A DNA stretch of 6,672 bases from an uncultured Clostridia bacterium (GCA_949289625.1 CASEPH010000061.1:1-6672); one strand, 5' to 3'; shown: positions 1 through 6,032, counted from the first letter of the stretch. Program-made: numbers and translations. The notes: generated by a model not told the origin, from the sequence alone.

Positions 1-164
1 GGTGAACGATACGAAACTTGCATCGACGACGGGGTACGGGGCAGCGCCCCGAAACAGTGCATGGCGTATAGCCGGGCGCGATGCTTGCCCTCGTCCCCCC
101 AACTCCGTGCCCTTGCGCCGCCCGCACCCGCTCACCGCAACGCTGGTTTTCGCCGGGGCGTCGG
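1..164. other. GC-rich non-coding segment downstream of the AAA ATPase gene, possible transfer-origin (oriT-like) region
   Basis: No convincing gene is visible here. On the minus strand all three frames are open because the DNA is GC-rich. One frame starts from ATG codons at 205 and 202, overlaps the end of the ATPase gene and runs off the left edge, but it has no ribosome binding site and no recognisable protein motif. A perfect hairpin lies at 37-51 (6-bp arms CGGGGC/GCCCCG, 3-nt loop). Smaller inverted pairs are GGC/GCC at 63-65 and 71-73, and GGGC/GCCC at 74-77 and 87-90. Structured GC-rich DNA beside a RepA-like ATPase gene would fit the transfer or replication region of a mobilizable element. 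That is inference: I cannot identify a nic site and no relaxase is in view. Confidence 0.25.
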
Positions 165-1253
165 TCAGGACGAGGATTTTCTCGCGGCAGAACCAGGCGC
201 ATCATCTTCGACAGCTTCCTCAACAGGGTCGATAGGGACGATGTTTCTGATAGGGGAATCATCGACCCTATCGACCCTATCGACCCTACGCAGGCAGATG
301 AGGCGCTCGCCATTGCTCTTGCGGAAGGTCACCGAAATGCCGCTGTGCCTTAGTGCGGCAACGCTTTTTCGAATCTGGTGGGAAACGCTGTTGGGGGAAA
401 ATCCCTCGATACCGTCAGGGTCGATCTTTTCCAGCAGCCCCCTGGCAGGGACGCAGATTTCAGACTGCTCCCGCATGAGTGCAGAGAGAAGAAGGATGAT
501 CCGTCCTCCGGGCTGTCCTGTCTGCTTACCGTCATCTGAGAGCAGGTTCCAGACATGGGTTTCACTGCTGAACTCCAGAGACAGCTCCCGGTAGGCGATG
601 TCTCTGCCGGTGCAGTAGAGGGTGGCGGTATTCTCTCCGCGCTTACTCTTGCGGAGTACAAAGTTGGAATCCGTCGCGCCGCTTAAGCCTGTGGTACCCG
701 AGATCATGTTCATGGGATCATCGTCATTCATCTTCCGCAGATGATGGACCAGCAGTACCCCGATCCGGTACCGGTCTGCCAGCGCTTTCAGGACACCAAT
801 GTCCCGGTAGTCATTGGCGTAGGGGTTTGCCTCATTCCCAGTGGATCGGATGCGCTGGAGCGTGTCGATGACCACCAGTCCGGTAGCGGGATGCTCTTGG
901 AGAAACTGCTCCATCTGGTCTACCAACCCATTGTGGAGCTGCTCGGACATCACAGCGAAGTGCAGCGTGGATGGCGCGTCCTCGGTGAGATCAAAGAGTC
1001 GGCTTTGAATGCGCTGGAAGCTGTCCTCCAGACAGAGATAGAGCACTTCACATGGGCGAGTGGAGAAGTTCCAGAGCGGTTTCCCCTGAGCTACCTGGAG
1101 GCACAGCCACAGCGCCAGCCAGGACTTGCCGATCTTCGGTGCTCCCGCCAGCAGATGCAGACCCGGAGGCAGCAGATCCTCCACAAGAAAGGAAATCGGT
1201 TCGTAGTCAACAGACTGCAAGGTATTGGCATCAATGGTACATAATTTTTTCAC
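165..1253 (-). CDS. RepA/AAA_25-type P-loop ATPase of a mobile element
   Basis: The predicted 362-aa protein is a RecA/DnaB-fold ATPase resembling RepA-like helicases and AAA_25 proteins of plasmids and integrative elements, where such proteins are thought to serve replication. Walker A is GAPKIGKS at residues 37-44. The strand VLYLCLEDS (70-78) follows, then Walker B LVVID at 126-130, then a VLLVHHLRK strand near 166-174 typical of this family, then SGTTGLSGATD. The C-terminal part looks winged-helix-like and ends in an acidic VDRVDRVD tail encoded by a DNA repeat. I chose the GTG at 1253 because GGGAGGAGG sits 7 nt upstream of it. The in-frame ATG at 1334 would begin inside the promoter and repeat region and lacks a ribosome binding site. 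The gene is divergent from the DUF6076-like gene. A primase-helicase-like or purely regulatory role cannot be excluded. Confidence 0.85.
   Translation of the reverse strand: MKKLCTIDANTLQSVDYEPISFLVEDLLPPGLHLLAGAPKIGKSWLALWLCLQVAQGKPLWNFSTRPCEVLYLCLEDSFQRIQSRLFDLTEDAPSTLHFAVMSEQLHNGLVDQMEQFLQEHPATGLVVIDTLQRIRSTGNEANPYANDYRDIGVLKALADRYRIGVLLVHHLRKMNDDDPMNMISGTTGLSGATDSNFVLRKSKRGENTATLYCTGRDIAYRELSLEFSSETHVWNLLSDDGKQTGQPGGRIILLLSALMREQSEICVPARGLLEKIDPDGIEGFSPNSVSHQIRKSVAALRHSGISVTFRKSNGERLICLRRVDRVDRVDDSPIRNIVPIDPVEEAVEDDAPGSAARKSSS
225..288. repeat. Iteron-like 9-bp tandem repeats with an opposed inverted copy, inside the 3' end of the ATPase gene
   Basis: The 9-mer ATCGACCCT occurs three times without mismatch at 261-269, 270-278 and 279-287. 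Its reverse complement AGGGTCGAT is at 225-233. The 18 bases at 225-242 match the reverse complement of 261-278 at 17 of 18 positions, with an 18-nt spacer, so a large hairpin is possible. On the minus strand the repeats encode the VDRVDRVD tail of the ATPase. Short tandem repeats in or beside replication-protein genes can be iterons that bind the initiator. A protein-level repeat or simple slippage is the alternative. Confidence 0.6.
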
Positions 1254-1293
1254 ACTATCTCCTCCTCCCGGTATTTGGCGGGGCACAGCTATA

Positions 1294-1322
1294 TTGAATA
1301 CCTGATTTATTTGTGATATAAT
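1294..1322 (+). promoter_or_regulatory. Predicted promoter for the DUF6076-like gene
   Basis: TTGAAT (1294-1299), a 17-bp spacer and a perfect TATAAT (1317-1322) form a good sigma-A-like promoter. Transcription would start near 1329, giving a leader of about 124 nt before the gene at 1453. It points towards, and overlaps in action with, the opposite promoter at 1339-1366. The surrounding DNA is AT-rich, so a chance match is possible. Confidence 0.5.
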
Positions 1323-1323
1323 T

Positions 1324-1335
1324 ATCGGGTACAAA
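1324..1335. repeat. Direct repeat copy 1, candidate operator between two opposed promoters
   Basis: ATCGGGTACAAA lies exactly between the -10 box of the rightward promoter (1317-1322) and that of the leftward promoter (1339-1344), covering both expected transcription starts. An identical 12-mer occurs at 1425-1436. A protein bound here could block both promoters. The binding factor is unknown. Confidence 0.45.
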
Positions 1336-1338
1336 CTC

Positions 1339-1366
1339 AGTATAACAGATTAAAATACTGTTGCAA
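1339..1366 (-). promoter_or_regulatory. Predicted promoter for the AAA ATPase gene
   Basis: Read on the minus strand, TTGCAA (1366-1361), a 16-bp spacer and TATACT (1344-1339) form a plausible sigma-A promoter. Its start would be near 1332 and its leader about 79 nt before the GTG at 1253. It faces the rightward promoter, so polymerase leaving one would cross the other. Confidence 0.5.
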
Positions 1367-1424
1367 GGGCTTGGAGCACAGTTTCAGCCCCACAAACGCA
1401 AAATGGGTAAAAGTTGAAAACTTG

Positions 1425-1436
1425 ATCGGGTACAAA
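1425..1436. repeat. Direct repeat copy 2, just before the DUF6076-like gene
   Basis: This is a perfect second copy of ATCGGGTACAAA, 101 bp from the first. It runs into the AAGGAAG ribosome binding site (1435-1441) of the following gene. A small inverted pair AAGTT/AACTT sits directly upstream at 1411-1423. It could be a second operator site or a translational control site. Confidence 0.4.
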
Positions 1437-1452
1437 GGAAGTGTGGCAGGCG

Positions 1453-2547
1453 ATGTACTACATGAATCATGACGCAGTGGACTATTTCCGGGTGGACTTC
1501 ACACCGGACGAGAGCATTGTGGGAGGAAAATATTATCCTCTGGGAACCTTCGCGGCTGAGGCACTGGAGTGCGGATTGAATGTCTCTGAGGAGATTCACC
1601 GGAGTCTGAAACGCTTCCAGGAGGAATTCCAGGTTTTCCTGGCGGCCAGAGATCCGTCCAGTGCGGCCACGGCGCTCCATGCTATGCGGCGGTTGTGGAA
1701 GGTACTGGAGGAGCTGCCGCTGTACAACAAGCTTCTGGCAGGTGACAACCGGATGTCCGCGCTGATTCCCTATCTGCGCGGACACCCGGATATTCTGGAT
1801 GAGATGCTGACACCGGGGACGCCCCGCAATGAGGCGTACACCCGGTGGATGGGGAAACTGGAGCGGCTGGAAGATGAGCTGCGGGCCTTTGTCAGAAATA
1901 CGAATTGGATGTTGGAGGAGTTCTTTCAGGAGCTTCCTACCCGGAGGCGGCAGGACTACATCAAGGCTTATGCTGGTTACCGGAGCGTCATGGAAGAGGC
2001 GATGAACCAGAAGAAGGACCGGGAAGACGAGGGAGAAGAGTGGGAAGACAGTACAGTAGACTTGGATACCGTCTCTTTTAGTTACCCCGTGAATATTTCT
2101 CTGGTTCCGGTTAAAGAATCCAAGTCCCATCGTCTGACGCTGGCGGAGCAGATGACCTTTGAGAGCCTCACCAGCTTTCTGCACATGGATCTGTACAAGG
2201 GAATGGCTGCCGGGAATCTGCCCCGGCGCTGCGCCCATTGCCGCAGGTGGTTTCTGGCCGTAGGAGGATACGATACCCGTTACTGTGACCGGGTGGTACC
2301 GGGAACCGGCGGCAAGACTTGTAGGAAGGTAGGAGCTCATGAGCGGGAGAAGGAAAAGCAGAAGACCGAAACCGCTACTCGGGAGTATAGCCGGATCTAC
2401 AACCGGCTGAAGGCCCGTAAGCGGCGGGGACAGATTACCACGGAGGAATGGAACCGGCAGGTGGCTCAGGCCCAGACGTTGAAGGACGCGTTTCTGGCAA
2501 GGCAGATGACCAAAGAAGAGTATGTGCGAAAACTGGATGAGCTGTGA
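1453..2547 (+). CDS. DUF6076-like protein with a C-terminal four-cysteine, zinc-finger-like motif
   Basis: The predicted 364-aa soluble protein has no signal peptide or membrane segment. It resembles the DUF6076 family of Clostridia as I remember it; no function is known to me. The first ~250 residues are largely helical and charged, with an acidic stretch (DREDEGEEWEDSTVD). A zinc-ribbon-like cluster follows: C260-x2-C263-x14-C278-x11-C290. The tail is strongly basic and helical (KEKQKTETATREYSRIYNRL), suggesting nucleic-acid contact or a coiled coil. I prefer the ATG at 1453, about 11 nt after AAGGAAG. The in-frame GTG at 1441 overlaps that ribosome binding site. The gene diverges from the AAA ATPase gene, shares its repeat-bearing control region and ends in its own terminator. 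This suggests a cargo or accessory gene of the same mobile element. A DNA-binding regulator is possible but unproven. Confidence 0.8.
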   Translation: MYYMNHDAVDYFRVDFTPDESIVGGKYYPLGTFAAEALECGLNVSEEIHRSLKRFQEEFQVFLAARDPSSAATALHAMRRLWKVLEELPLYNKLLAGDNRMSALIPYLRGHPDILDEMLTPGTPRNEAYTRWMGKLERLEDELRAFVRNTNWMLEEFFQELPTRRRQDYIKAYAGYRSVMEEAMNQKKDREDEGEEWEDSTVDLDTVSFSYPVNISLVPVKESKSHRLTLAEQMTFESLTSFLHMDLYKGMAAGNLPRRCAHCRRWFLAVGGYDTRYCDRVVPGTGGKTCRKVGAHEREKEKQKTETATREYSRIYNRLKARKRRGQITTEEWNRQVAQAQTLKDAFLARQMTKEEYVRKLDEL

Positions 2548-2555
2548 AAAAGCGA

Positions 2556-2581
2556 GACGCCTGTCCTTCGGTACAGGCGTC
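2556..2581 (+). terminator. Intrinsic terminator of the DUF6076-like gene
   Basis: A perfect 9-bp stem, GACGCCTGT (2556-2564) with ACAGGCGTC (2573-2581), encloses an 8-nt loop containing CTTCGG. A CTGTTTTG tail follows. It begins 9 nt after the stop codon. It also roughly marks the end of the element-like DNA, because the epimerase remnant begins 13 nt later. Confidence 0.8.
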
Positions 2582-2593
2582 CTGTTTTGCGGT

Positions 2594-2838
2594 ATGGAAA
2601 CATTTTTATTTGGAACATTATCGGATGGCGGGCCAGTGATGGCCTATGGCTGGACCAATCGGACTGGCACTCAGGCGGCTATTCTGGATTACGGCGCCAC
2701 AGCGCAGTTCTGACGGTTCCAAACACCTCAGGCAGCGTGACAGATGTAGTGCTGGGCCATACGCGGCAGCTGATTCCCACGGGGCGGATGCTGCTGGTGA
2801 AAGATTCTCCTAGGGACTTTCTCCTATTGCCGCGCCCT
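2594..2838 (+). pseudogene. Aldose 1-epimerase (galactose mutarotase) remnant, frameshifted and internally deleted
   Basis: The intact family interconverts alpha and beta anomers of sugars such as galactose. The N-terminus METFLFGTLSDGGPV ... AAILDYGATAQ is typical. At 2708-2709 one base of a codon is missing, giving TGA at 2711. The next frame resumes the family sequence with LTVPNTSGSVTDVVLGH. Near 2758-2763 it jumps straight to RQLIPTGRMLLVKDSPRDF, which matches the far downstream LIPTG-x-xxVxxTPxDF block. The middle of the protein, well over 100 residues including the expected catalytic histidines, is therefore gone. The upstream side has no ribosome binding site, because the DUF6076-like gene's terminator abuts it. 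The downstream side merges in frame into an IS256 remnant at about 2838. The gene is certainly non-functional; the family call rests on remembered consensus. Confidence 0.75.
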
Positions 2839-3196
2839 ATGGCCGATCTGAAGGCCGTCCATGCCGCTGTAGACGAGCAGGCCGCCCCGGATGCTCTGGA
2901 CTCCTTTGGGTGAGCAATACCCAAAAATCTCTCGGTCCTAGCGGACCAAGTGGACCCATCTCAGTACCTGTTTCAAGTATCCCTAGGAGGTGCGCAGGCT
3001 AATCTACACCACCAATGCCATTGAGGGCGTTAACCGTCAACTGCGCAAGGAGACCAAGACCAAGGCCGTCTTTCCCGCCGATGACAGCCTGCTGAAAATG
3101 CCGCATCTGGCTATGATAGACATTACGAAAAAGTGGACTGTGCGGCGGCAGCCGGGTGATCCTGCTACCGCCCTGAATAAATTTTGTTCTATTCGC
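2839..3196 (+). pseudogene. IS256-family (Mutator-type) transposase, C-terminal remnant
   Basis: Only about the last 120 residues of a normally ~400-aa transposase remain. MADLKAVHAAVDEQ and ALDSFG (2839-2910) are followed by a frame change with a short loss. The second frame continues with EQYPKISRS, a TAG at 2939-2941 where the family has Trp, RTKWTHLSTCFKYP, and a TAG at 2984-2986 where the family has Glu. It then runs through EVRRLIYTTNAIEGVNRQLR, KTKAVFPADDSLLKM and LAMIDITKKWTVRRQ. The YTTNAIE block and the VFP-x-DD-x-LLK block are hallmarks of IS256 transposases. The GTG at 2990 opens a frame of about 98 codons that is only the tail of this relic. No IS256 terminal inverted repeat is recognisable on either side. 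The element is dead. Confidence 0.85.
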
Positions 3197-3201
3197 ACCC
3201 T

Positions 3202-3271
3202 AAGGCAACACCGCACAATTGGGACGAAAGGGCAGGCCAGATCCACAGATACAATTGTGCACTGTTGCCTT
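3202..3271. mobile_element. MITE-like 70-bp inverted-repeat element
   Basis: The first 20 bases (3202-3221, beginning AAGGCAACA and ending GCACAATTG) match the reverse complement of the last 20 (3252-3271) at 18 of 20 positions. The two mismatches are adjacent. Thirty bases lie between the arms, with no coding capacity. It abuts the 3' end of the IS256 remnant. No flanking target-site duplication is visible. It could be a MITE, the fused ends of an internally deleted insertion sequence, or a strong hairpin of other origin. Confidence 0.55.
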
Positions 3272-3466
3272 GAGTTTGACGGTTAAGGCGGTTTCAGATG
3301 GCACCCTGCTCGAGGCCCTTTGCGAGGCGTTTGGGTATGTTTCATAATTTAATTGCGTGATAACGATGAATTGTACGACAACTTGCACTTTTGCCTATTT
3401 CTAAATTACCAGAAAAACCATGCAATGCGCAATTCGCTGATTTTTTTTCAAGGTGGTTTTCATAGC
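3272..3466. other. AT-rich intergenic stretch without a recognisable gene
   Basis: Together with the MITE-like element and the guaD leader this makes about 340 bp without a gene. The first part reads as a short open stretch ending in SDGTLLEALCEAFGYVS and a TAA near 3344, perhaps the tail of a decayed gene. I do not recognise it. Further right the DNA is AT-rich, with a weak imperfect stem (AATGCG/CGC-TG-ATT, about 3424-3442) running into a run of eight T at 3441-3448. This may be an old terminator. No purine riboswitch core is visible. Confidence 0.4.
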
Positions 3467-3495
3467 TTGACATTCCAAAGATTCTTTGCTAGTAT
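3467..3495 (+). promoter_or_regulatory. Promoter of the guaD operon
   Basis: A perfect TTGACA (3467-3472), a 17-bp spacer (3473-3489) and TAGTAT (3490-3495) give a near-consensus sigma-A promoter. Transcription should start around 3502, leaving a leader of about 38 nt before the ATG at 3540. That is too short for a purine riboswitch. The leader contains GGGTATTTCCC (3511-3521) and TCCCAGGGA (3518-3526), small palindromes that could be a repressor site. Confidence 0.75.
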
Positions 3496-3539
3496 TTGGT
3501 CAAATTTCAGGGGTATTTCCCAGGGAGATTGAAGGAAAA

Positions 3540-4850
3540 ATGGGGAAAAAGTTTGCATTAAAGGGGATTATTGCTTTTACAAAAGAACGCAATCAATTTA
3601 CCATTATGGAAAATGCCTATCTGGTATGCGATGGATCGATTGTGGCAGGCTGTTATGAGGAATTGCCTGCGTTATATAGCAATGTGCCGGTGTTTGATAC
3701 AAATGGAAAAATTATCATTCCGGGTACCTGTGATATTCATCTGCACGCGGCTCAGTTTCCCTTCCAGGGCATCGGGCAGAACATTGAAAACAGTGAATGG
3801 AACACCTGGTTTGACCGCTATGCTTTCCCTGACGAGTCACGCTTCAACGACCTTGACTATGCCCGCCATGCCTACACTCAGTTTGCCGAGGCACTTTTGC
3901 GGACACCCACCACGCGGCTTTGCGCCTACAACACCCCCAACACGGCCTCCACGGAACTTTTGATGAGGATCCTGGCAGACTATGGATTTGCCGGATATGT
4001 GGGCAAGGTGAATATGGACCGCAACAGTAGCGCCGGACTGCTGGAAACCACGGCGGAAACTCTTTGCAGCACCAGAGAATGGCTGGAGCGCTGCCGCGGC
4101 GGTATCGGTGGGTTCTATCCCATCATCACTCCCCGTTACTTCCCCAGCTGTACGCCGGAGTCGCTGCAGGGTCTCGGGGCCTTGGCTCGGGAATACAATG
4201 TGCCGGTGCAGTCGCACCTTTCTGAGGGATTGGATGAAATTGCCTGGGTCAAAGAGTTGGATCCTACGCTGGAATACTACGCCCAGGCATATGATCGGGC
4301 AGGGCTGTTGGGCCCCACCCCCCGGTCCGTTATGGCCCACTGTGTGTTTTCCACGGCGGCGGAACGCCAAAAGCTGAAGGAAAACCATGTGCTGATCGCC
4401 CACTGCCCTCAGTCCAATATGAACAGCTCCGGCCAGACTGCCCCCATTCTGGACTATCTTGAAGACGGCATCGAGGTGGGACTTGGTACCGATGTGGGCG
4501 GCGGGAATACGCTCAATATGTTCCGCACCATTTTTGAAGCCATTTTGGCCTCCAAGGTTCACTGGGCCAATCAGGAAGCCGCTGGCCGGCCTTTGGAGCC
4601 CCGACGGATCCTGACGTTGCCCGCAGCCTTCTACCTGGCCACCAAAGGCGGTGGTGTCCTTTGGCACAGCGGCAGCTTCGAGCCGGGCTATCGGTTCGAC
4701 GCCGTGATTCTGGACGACAGTCGTCTGCAAAACGACATTCCTCGGACGCCCTATGAGCGACTGGAGCGGCTGATCACCCGCTCAGACGACCGGGAAATTG
4801 TCGCCAAGTACATCAACGGCACCTGCGTATTTCAAAGAGGAGAGAATTAA
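3540..4850 (+). CDS. guaD: Guanine deaminase
   Basis: The predicted 436-aa cytosolic amidohydrolase is full length for the family. It hydrolyses guanine to xanthine and ammonia (EC 3.5.4.3), feeding purine salvage or catabolism. Visible features are PGTCDIHLHAAQ with metal ligands H67 and H69, the guanine-deaminase signature GKVNMDRN (155-162), ITPRYFPSC (196-204), QSHLSE with H226, MAHC with H267, HCPQSN (288-293) and GLGTDVGGG with the catalytic D318. All expected zinc-site residues are present. The ATG at 3540 follows GAAGGAAAA closely. An in-frame TTG at 3486 would begin upstream of the mapped -10 box and cannot be used from this promoter. The VOC gene starts 2 nt after the stop codon, so the two are almost certainly co-transcribed. 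The gene appears undamaged despite the decayed DNA upstream. Confidence 0.93.
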   Translation: MGKKFALKGIIAFTKERNQFTIMENAYLVCDGSIVAGCYEELPALYSNVPVFDTNGKIIIPGTCDIHLHAAQFPFQGIGQNIENSEWNTWFDRYAFPDESRFNDLDYARHAYTQFAEALLRTPTTRLCAYNTPNTASTELLMRILADYGFAGYVGKVNMDRNSSAGLLETTAETLCSTREWLERCRGGIGGFYPIITPRYFPSCTPESLQGLGALAREYNVPVQSHLSEGLDEIAWVKELDPTLEYYAQAYDRAGLLGPTPRSVMAHCVFSTAAERQKLKENHVLIAHCPQSNMNSSGQTAPILDYLEDGIEVGLGTDVGGGNTLNMFRTIFEAILASKVHWANQEAAGRPLEPRRILTLPAAFYLATKGGGVLWHSGSFEPGYRFDAVILDDSRLQNDIPRTPYERLERLITRSDDREIVAKYINGTCVFQRGEN

Positions 4851-4852
4851 CT

Positions 4853-5230
4853 ATGGGCGTATTTACAGGCGATCTTCAAATTTTACTCTACACCACGGCG
4901 GAGCAATTCATCCCGTGCCGTGATTTCTACATCGCGTTGCTGGAGACATCCCCCTATTATACTTGGGACGAATCCCCTGAGGACTGCGGTGCCAAATTTC
5001 ACGCAGGCCGTGGCACCATTAGCATCCTGTGCCAGGAACACCGAGGAGTGGTGGGACCATCGGTTATCAATCTGGAAACCGCCGATGTGGAGGGCACGTA
5101 CCGCCGGGTGCAGGCACTTCCGAAAGTCCGAATCACCCAGGAGCCAGTGGTAAAGCCCTACGGCACCTATTGCTTCTCTCTGTTGGATCCCTGCGGGAAC
5201 CAACTTAACCTCTACCAAAGCAACCACTGA
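4853..5230 (+). CDS. VOC-fold (glyoxalase/bleomycin-resistance-like) protein in the guaD operon
   Basis: The predicted 125-aa protein has the length of a single two-module VOC domain. Recognisable parts are the first strand LQILLYT (8-14), the helix around CRDFYIALLE (22-31), the SVINLETADVEGTYRRVQ segment and the family ending LLDPCGNQLNLYQ (110-122). VOC enzymes usually bind a divalent metal through a His in the first strand and a Glu in the ending GN-x-x-E. Here the first strand has no His, and the Glu position is N119. Metal-dependent catalysis is therefore doubtful, and a binding-type role is possible. AGAGGAGAG (4836-4844), inside the end of guaD, lies 8 nt before the ATG. The 2-nt gap to guaD suggests translational coupling. 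The substrate is unknown; any purine link is by context only. Confidence 0.8.
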   Translation: MGVFTGDLQILLYTTAEQFIPCRDFYIALLETSPYYTWDESPEDCGAKFHAGRGTISILCQEHRGVVGPSVINLETADVEGTYRRVQALPKVRITQEPVVKPYGTYCFSLLDPCGNQLNLYQSNH

Positions 5231-5235
5231 TGTCC

Positions 5236-5973
5236 TCAGAGGATCCGGCGGTTCAGCTGGAACTTGATATAGGTGGTGTCTGAATAGATCTGAGAGCTCG
5301 TCAAGGGCCGATTTTGCTTGTCCAGACAGATGCTGCTCATGAACAGCAGCGGCGTATTCTGGCCATGGAGCAGGGAATATAAAAAGGGATAGTCCGAGGG
5401 AAGCGCCACAGAGATCGTGGTTTCATCCTGATAGGTGGTCCGACCTGTTACCGTAAAAAGGAACAGCCGCAGGTCAATGTTCTGCGACTGGAGCAGGGTG
5501 TTGTGCTGGCCGCTGGTGAGCAATGCCGCCGGGAAACTGTCCTCAGCTAATACACAGAAGTGGCTGTCGGCCATGTAGAGACAGCGGCGGGTGATCACTT
5601 GGTCCGTGGGTGCGATCTGGAAGCGCTGGGCAAAAAAGTCGCCGGCCTCCTGCAGTACAAACCCCAGCTGGTGAAAGGCGGGCACATGGCCCTGCTTTTG
5701 GATCAGGGTGGGAAAATCGATGAAGTGCAGCAGGTTCTCATCGGGTCCCAGGGGCGGATATGTGACAAAAGTGCCGCTGCCCTGGCGGCGGATGACAAAA
5801 CCCTCTGTTACCAGTTGGCCCATGACGTCACGGATGGTGGTGCGGCTCACTCCCAGTTGTTTGGCCAGTTGCGGCTCTGAAGGGAGTTTGTCTCCCGGCT
5901 GCAGGTTCTGTAGCAGAGCATCGATCTGTTTGCGAACTTTGGATTGCTGTGTTTCAGCAGAAAAGCGGAGCAT
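5236..5973 (-). CDS. GntR/HutC-family transcriptional regulator (GntR-UTRA)
   Basis: The predicted 245-aa regulator has an N-terminal winged helix. [19 protein letters not shown] (30-48) is the helix-turn-helix, and [14 protein letters not shown] (57-70) is the wing. The remaining ~170 residues have the length and pattern of a UTRA effector-binding domain. Family members usually repress neighbouring catabolic or transport genes until a small ligand binds. Here a purine or nucleoside is a guess from context. The ATG at 5973 is preceded by AAAGAGGTGG, about 6 nt away. The reading frame stays open upstream to 6612, but that part is antisense to the ABC gene and not plausible protein. The gene converges on the VOC gene with 5 nt between stop codons and no clear terminator, and it is divergent from the ABC transporter gene. 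Confidence 0.9.
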   Translation of the reverse strand: MLRFSAETQQSKVRKQIDALLQNLQPGDKLPSEPQLAKQLGVSRTTIRDVMGQLVTEGFVIRRQGSGTFVTYPPLGPDENLLHFIDFPTLIQKQGHVPAFHQLGFVLQEAGDFFAQRFQIAPTDQVITRRCLYMADSHFCVLAEDSFPAALLTSGQHNTLLQSQNIDLRLFLFTVTGRTTYQDETTISVALPSDYPFLYSLLHGQNTPLLFMSSICLDKQNRPLTSSQIYSDTTYIKFQLNRRIL

Positions 5974-6003
5974 GGCAACCACCTCTTTCCTTTCTTTTTT
6001 CCC

Positions 6004-6032
6004 ATTATAGCGACTTTCAAAATGGGATGCAA
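6004..6032 (-). promoter_or_regulatory. Promoter of the GntR regulator gene
   Basis: On the minus strand TTGCAT (6032-6027), a 17-bp spacer and a perfect TATAAT (6009-6004) form a strong promoter whose start would be near 5997. The inverted pair GGGAT (6024-6028) and ATCCC (6043-6047), 14 bp apart, overlaps and lies behind the -35 box. It could be an autoregulatory operator, but the match is short. Confidence 0.65.

Noticed and set aside
261..287. CRISPR-like array
   Set aside because: The repeats are 9 bp, directly abutting and without spacers. They are a tandem repeat inside a gene.
741..1244. Rightward open frame of 167 codons opposite the ATPase gene
   Set aside because: It is antisense to the Walker A and B coding region, with no recognisable motif. 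It is a shadow of a real gene.
1254..1334. Upstream extension of the AAA ATPase to an ATG at 1334
   Set aside because: It would start at the predicted transcription start and repeat, with no ribosome binding site. The GTG at 1253 has an ideal one.
2990..3286. A separate small gene starting with GTG at 2990
   Set aside because: Its first ~68 codons are the tail of an IS256 transposase and the rest reads through the MITE-like repeat. It is part of a pseudogene.
3486..3539. Upstream TTG start for guanine deaminase
   Set aside because: The TTG lies inside the promoter, before the -10 box. The ATG at 3540 has a ribosome binding site and the normal family start.
3272..3539. Purine riboswitch upstream of guaD
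   Set aside because: The leader after the promoter is only about 38 nt, and no conserved purine-aptamer core is seen further upstream.
5231..5245. Terminator between the convergent VOC and GntR genes
   Set aside because: TCCTC-A-GAGGA is palindromic, but there is no usable loop and no T-run on either strand.
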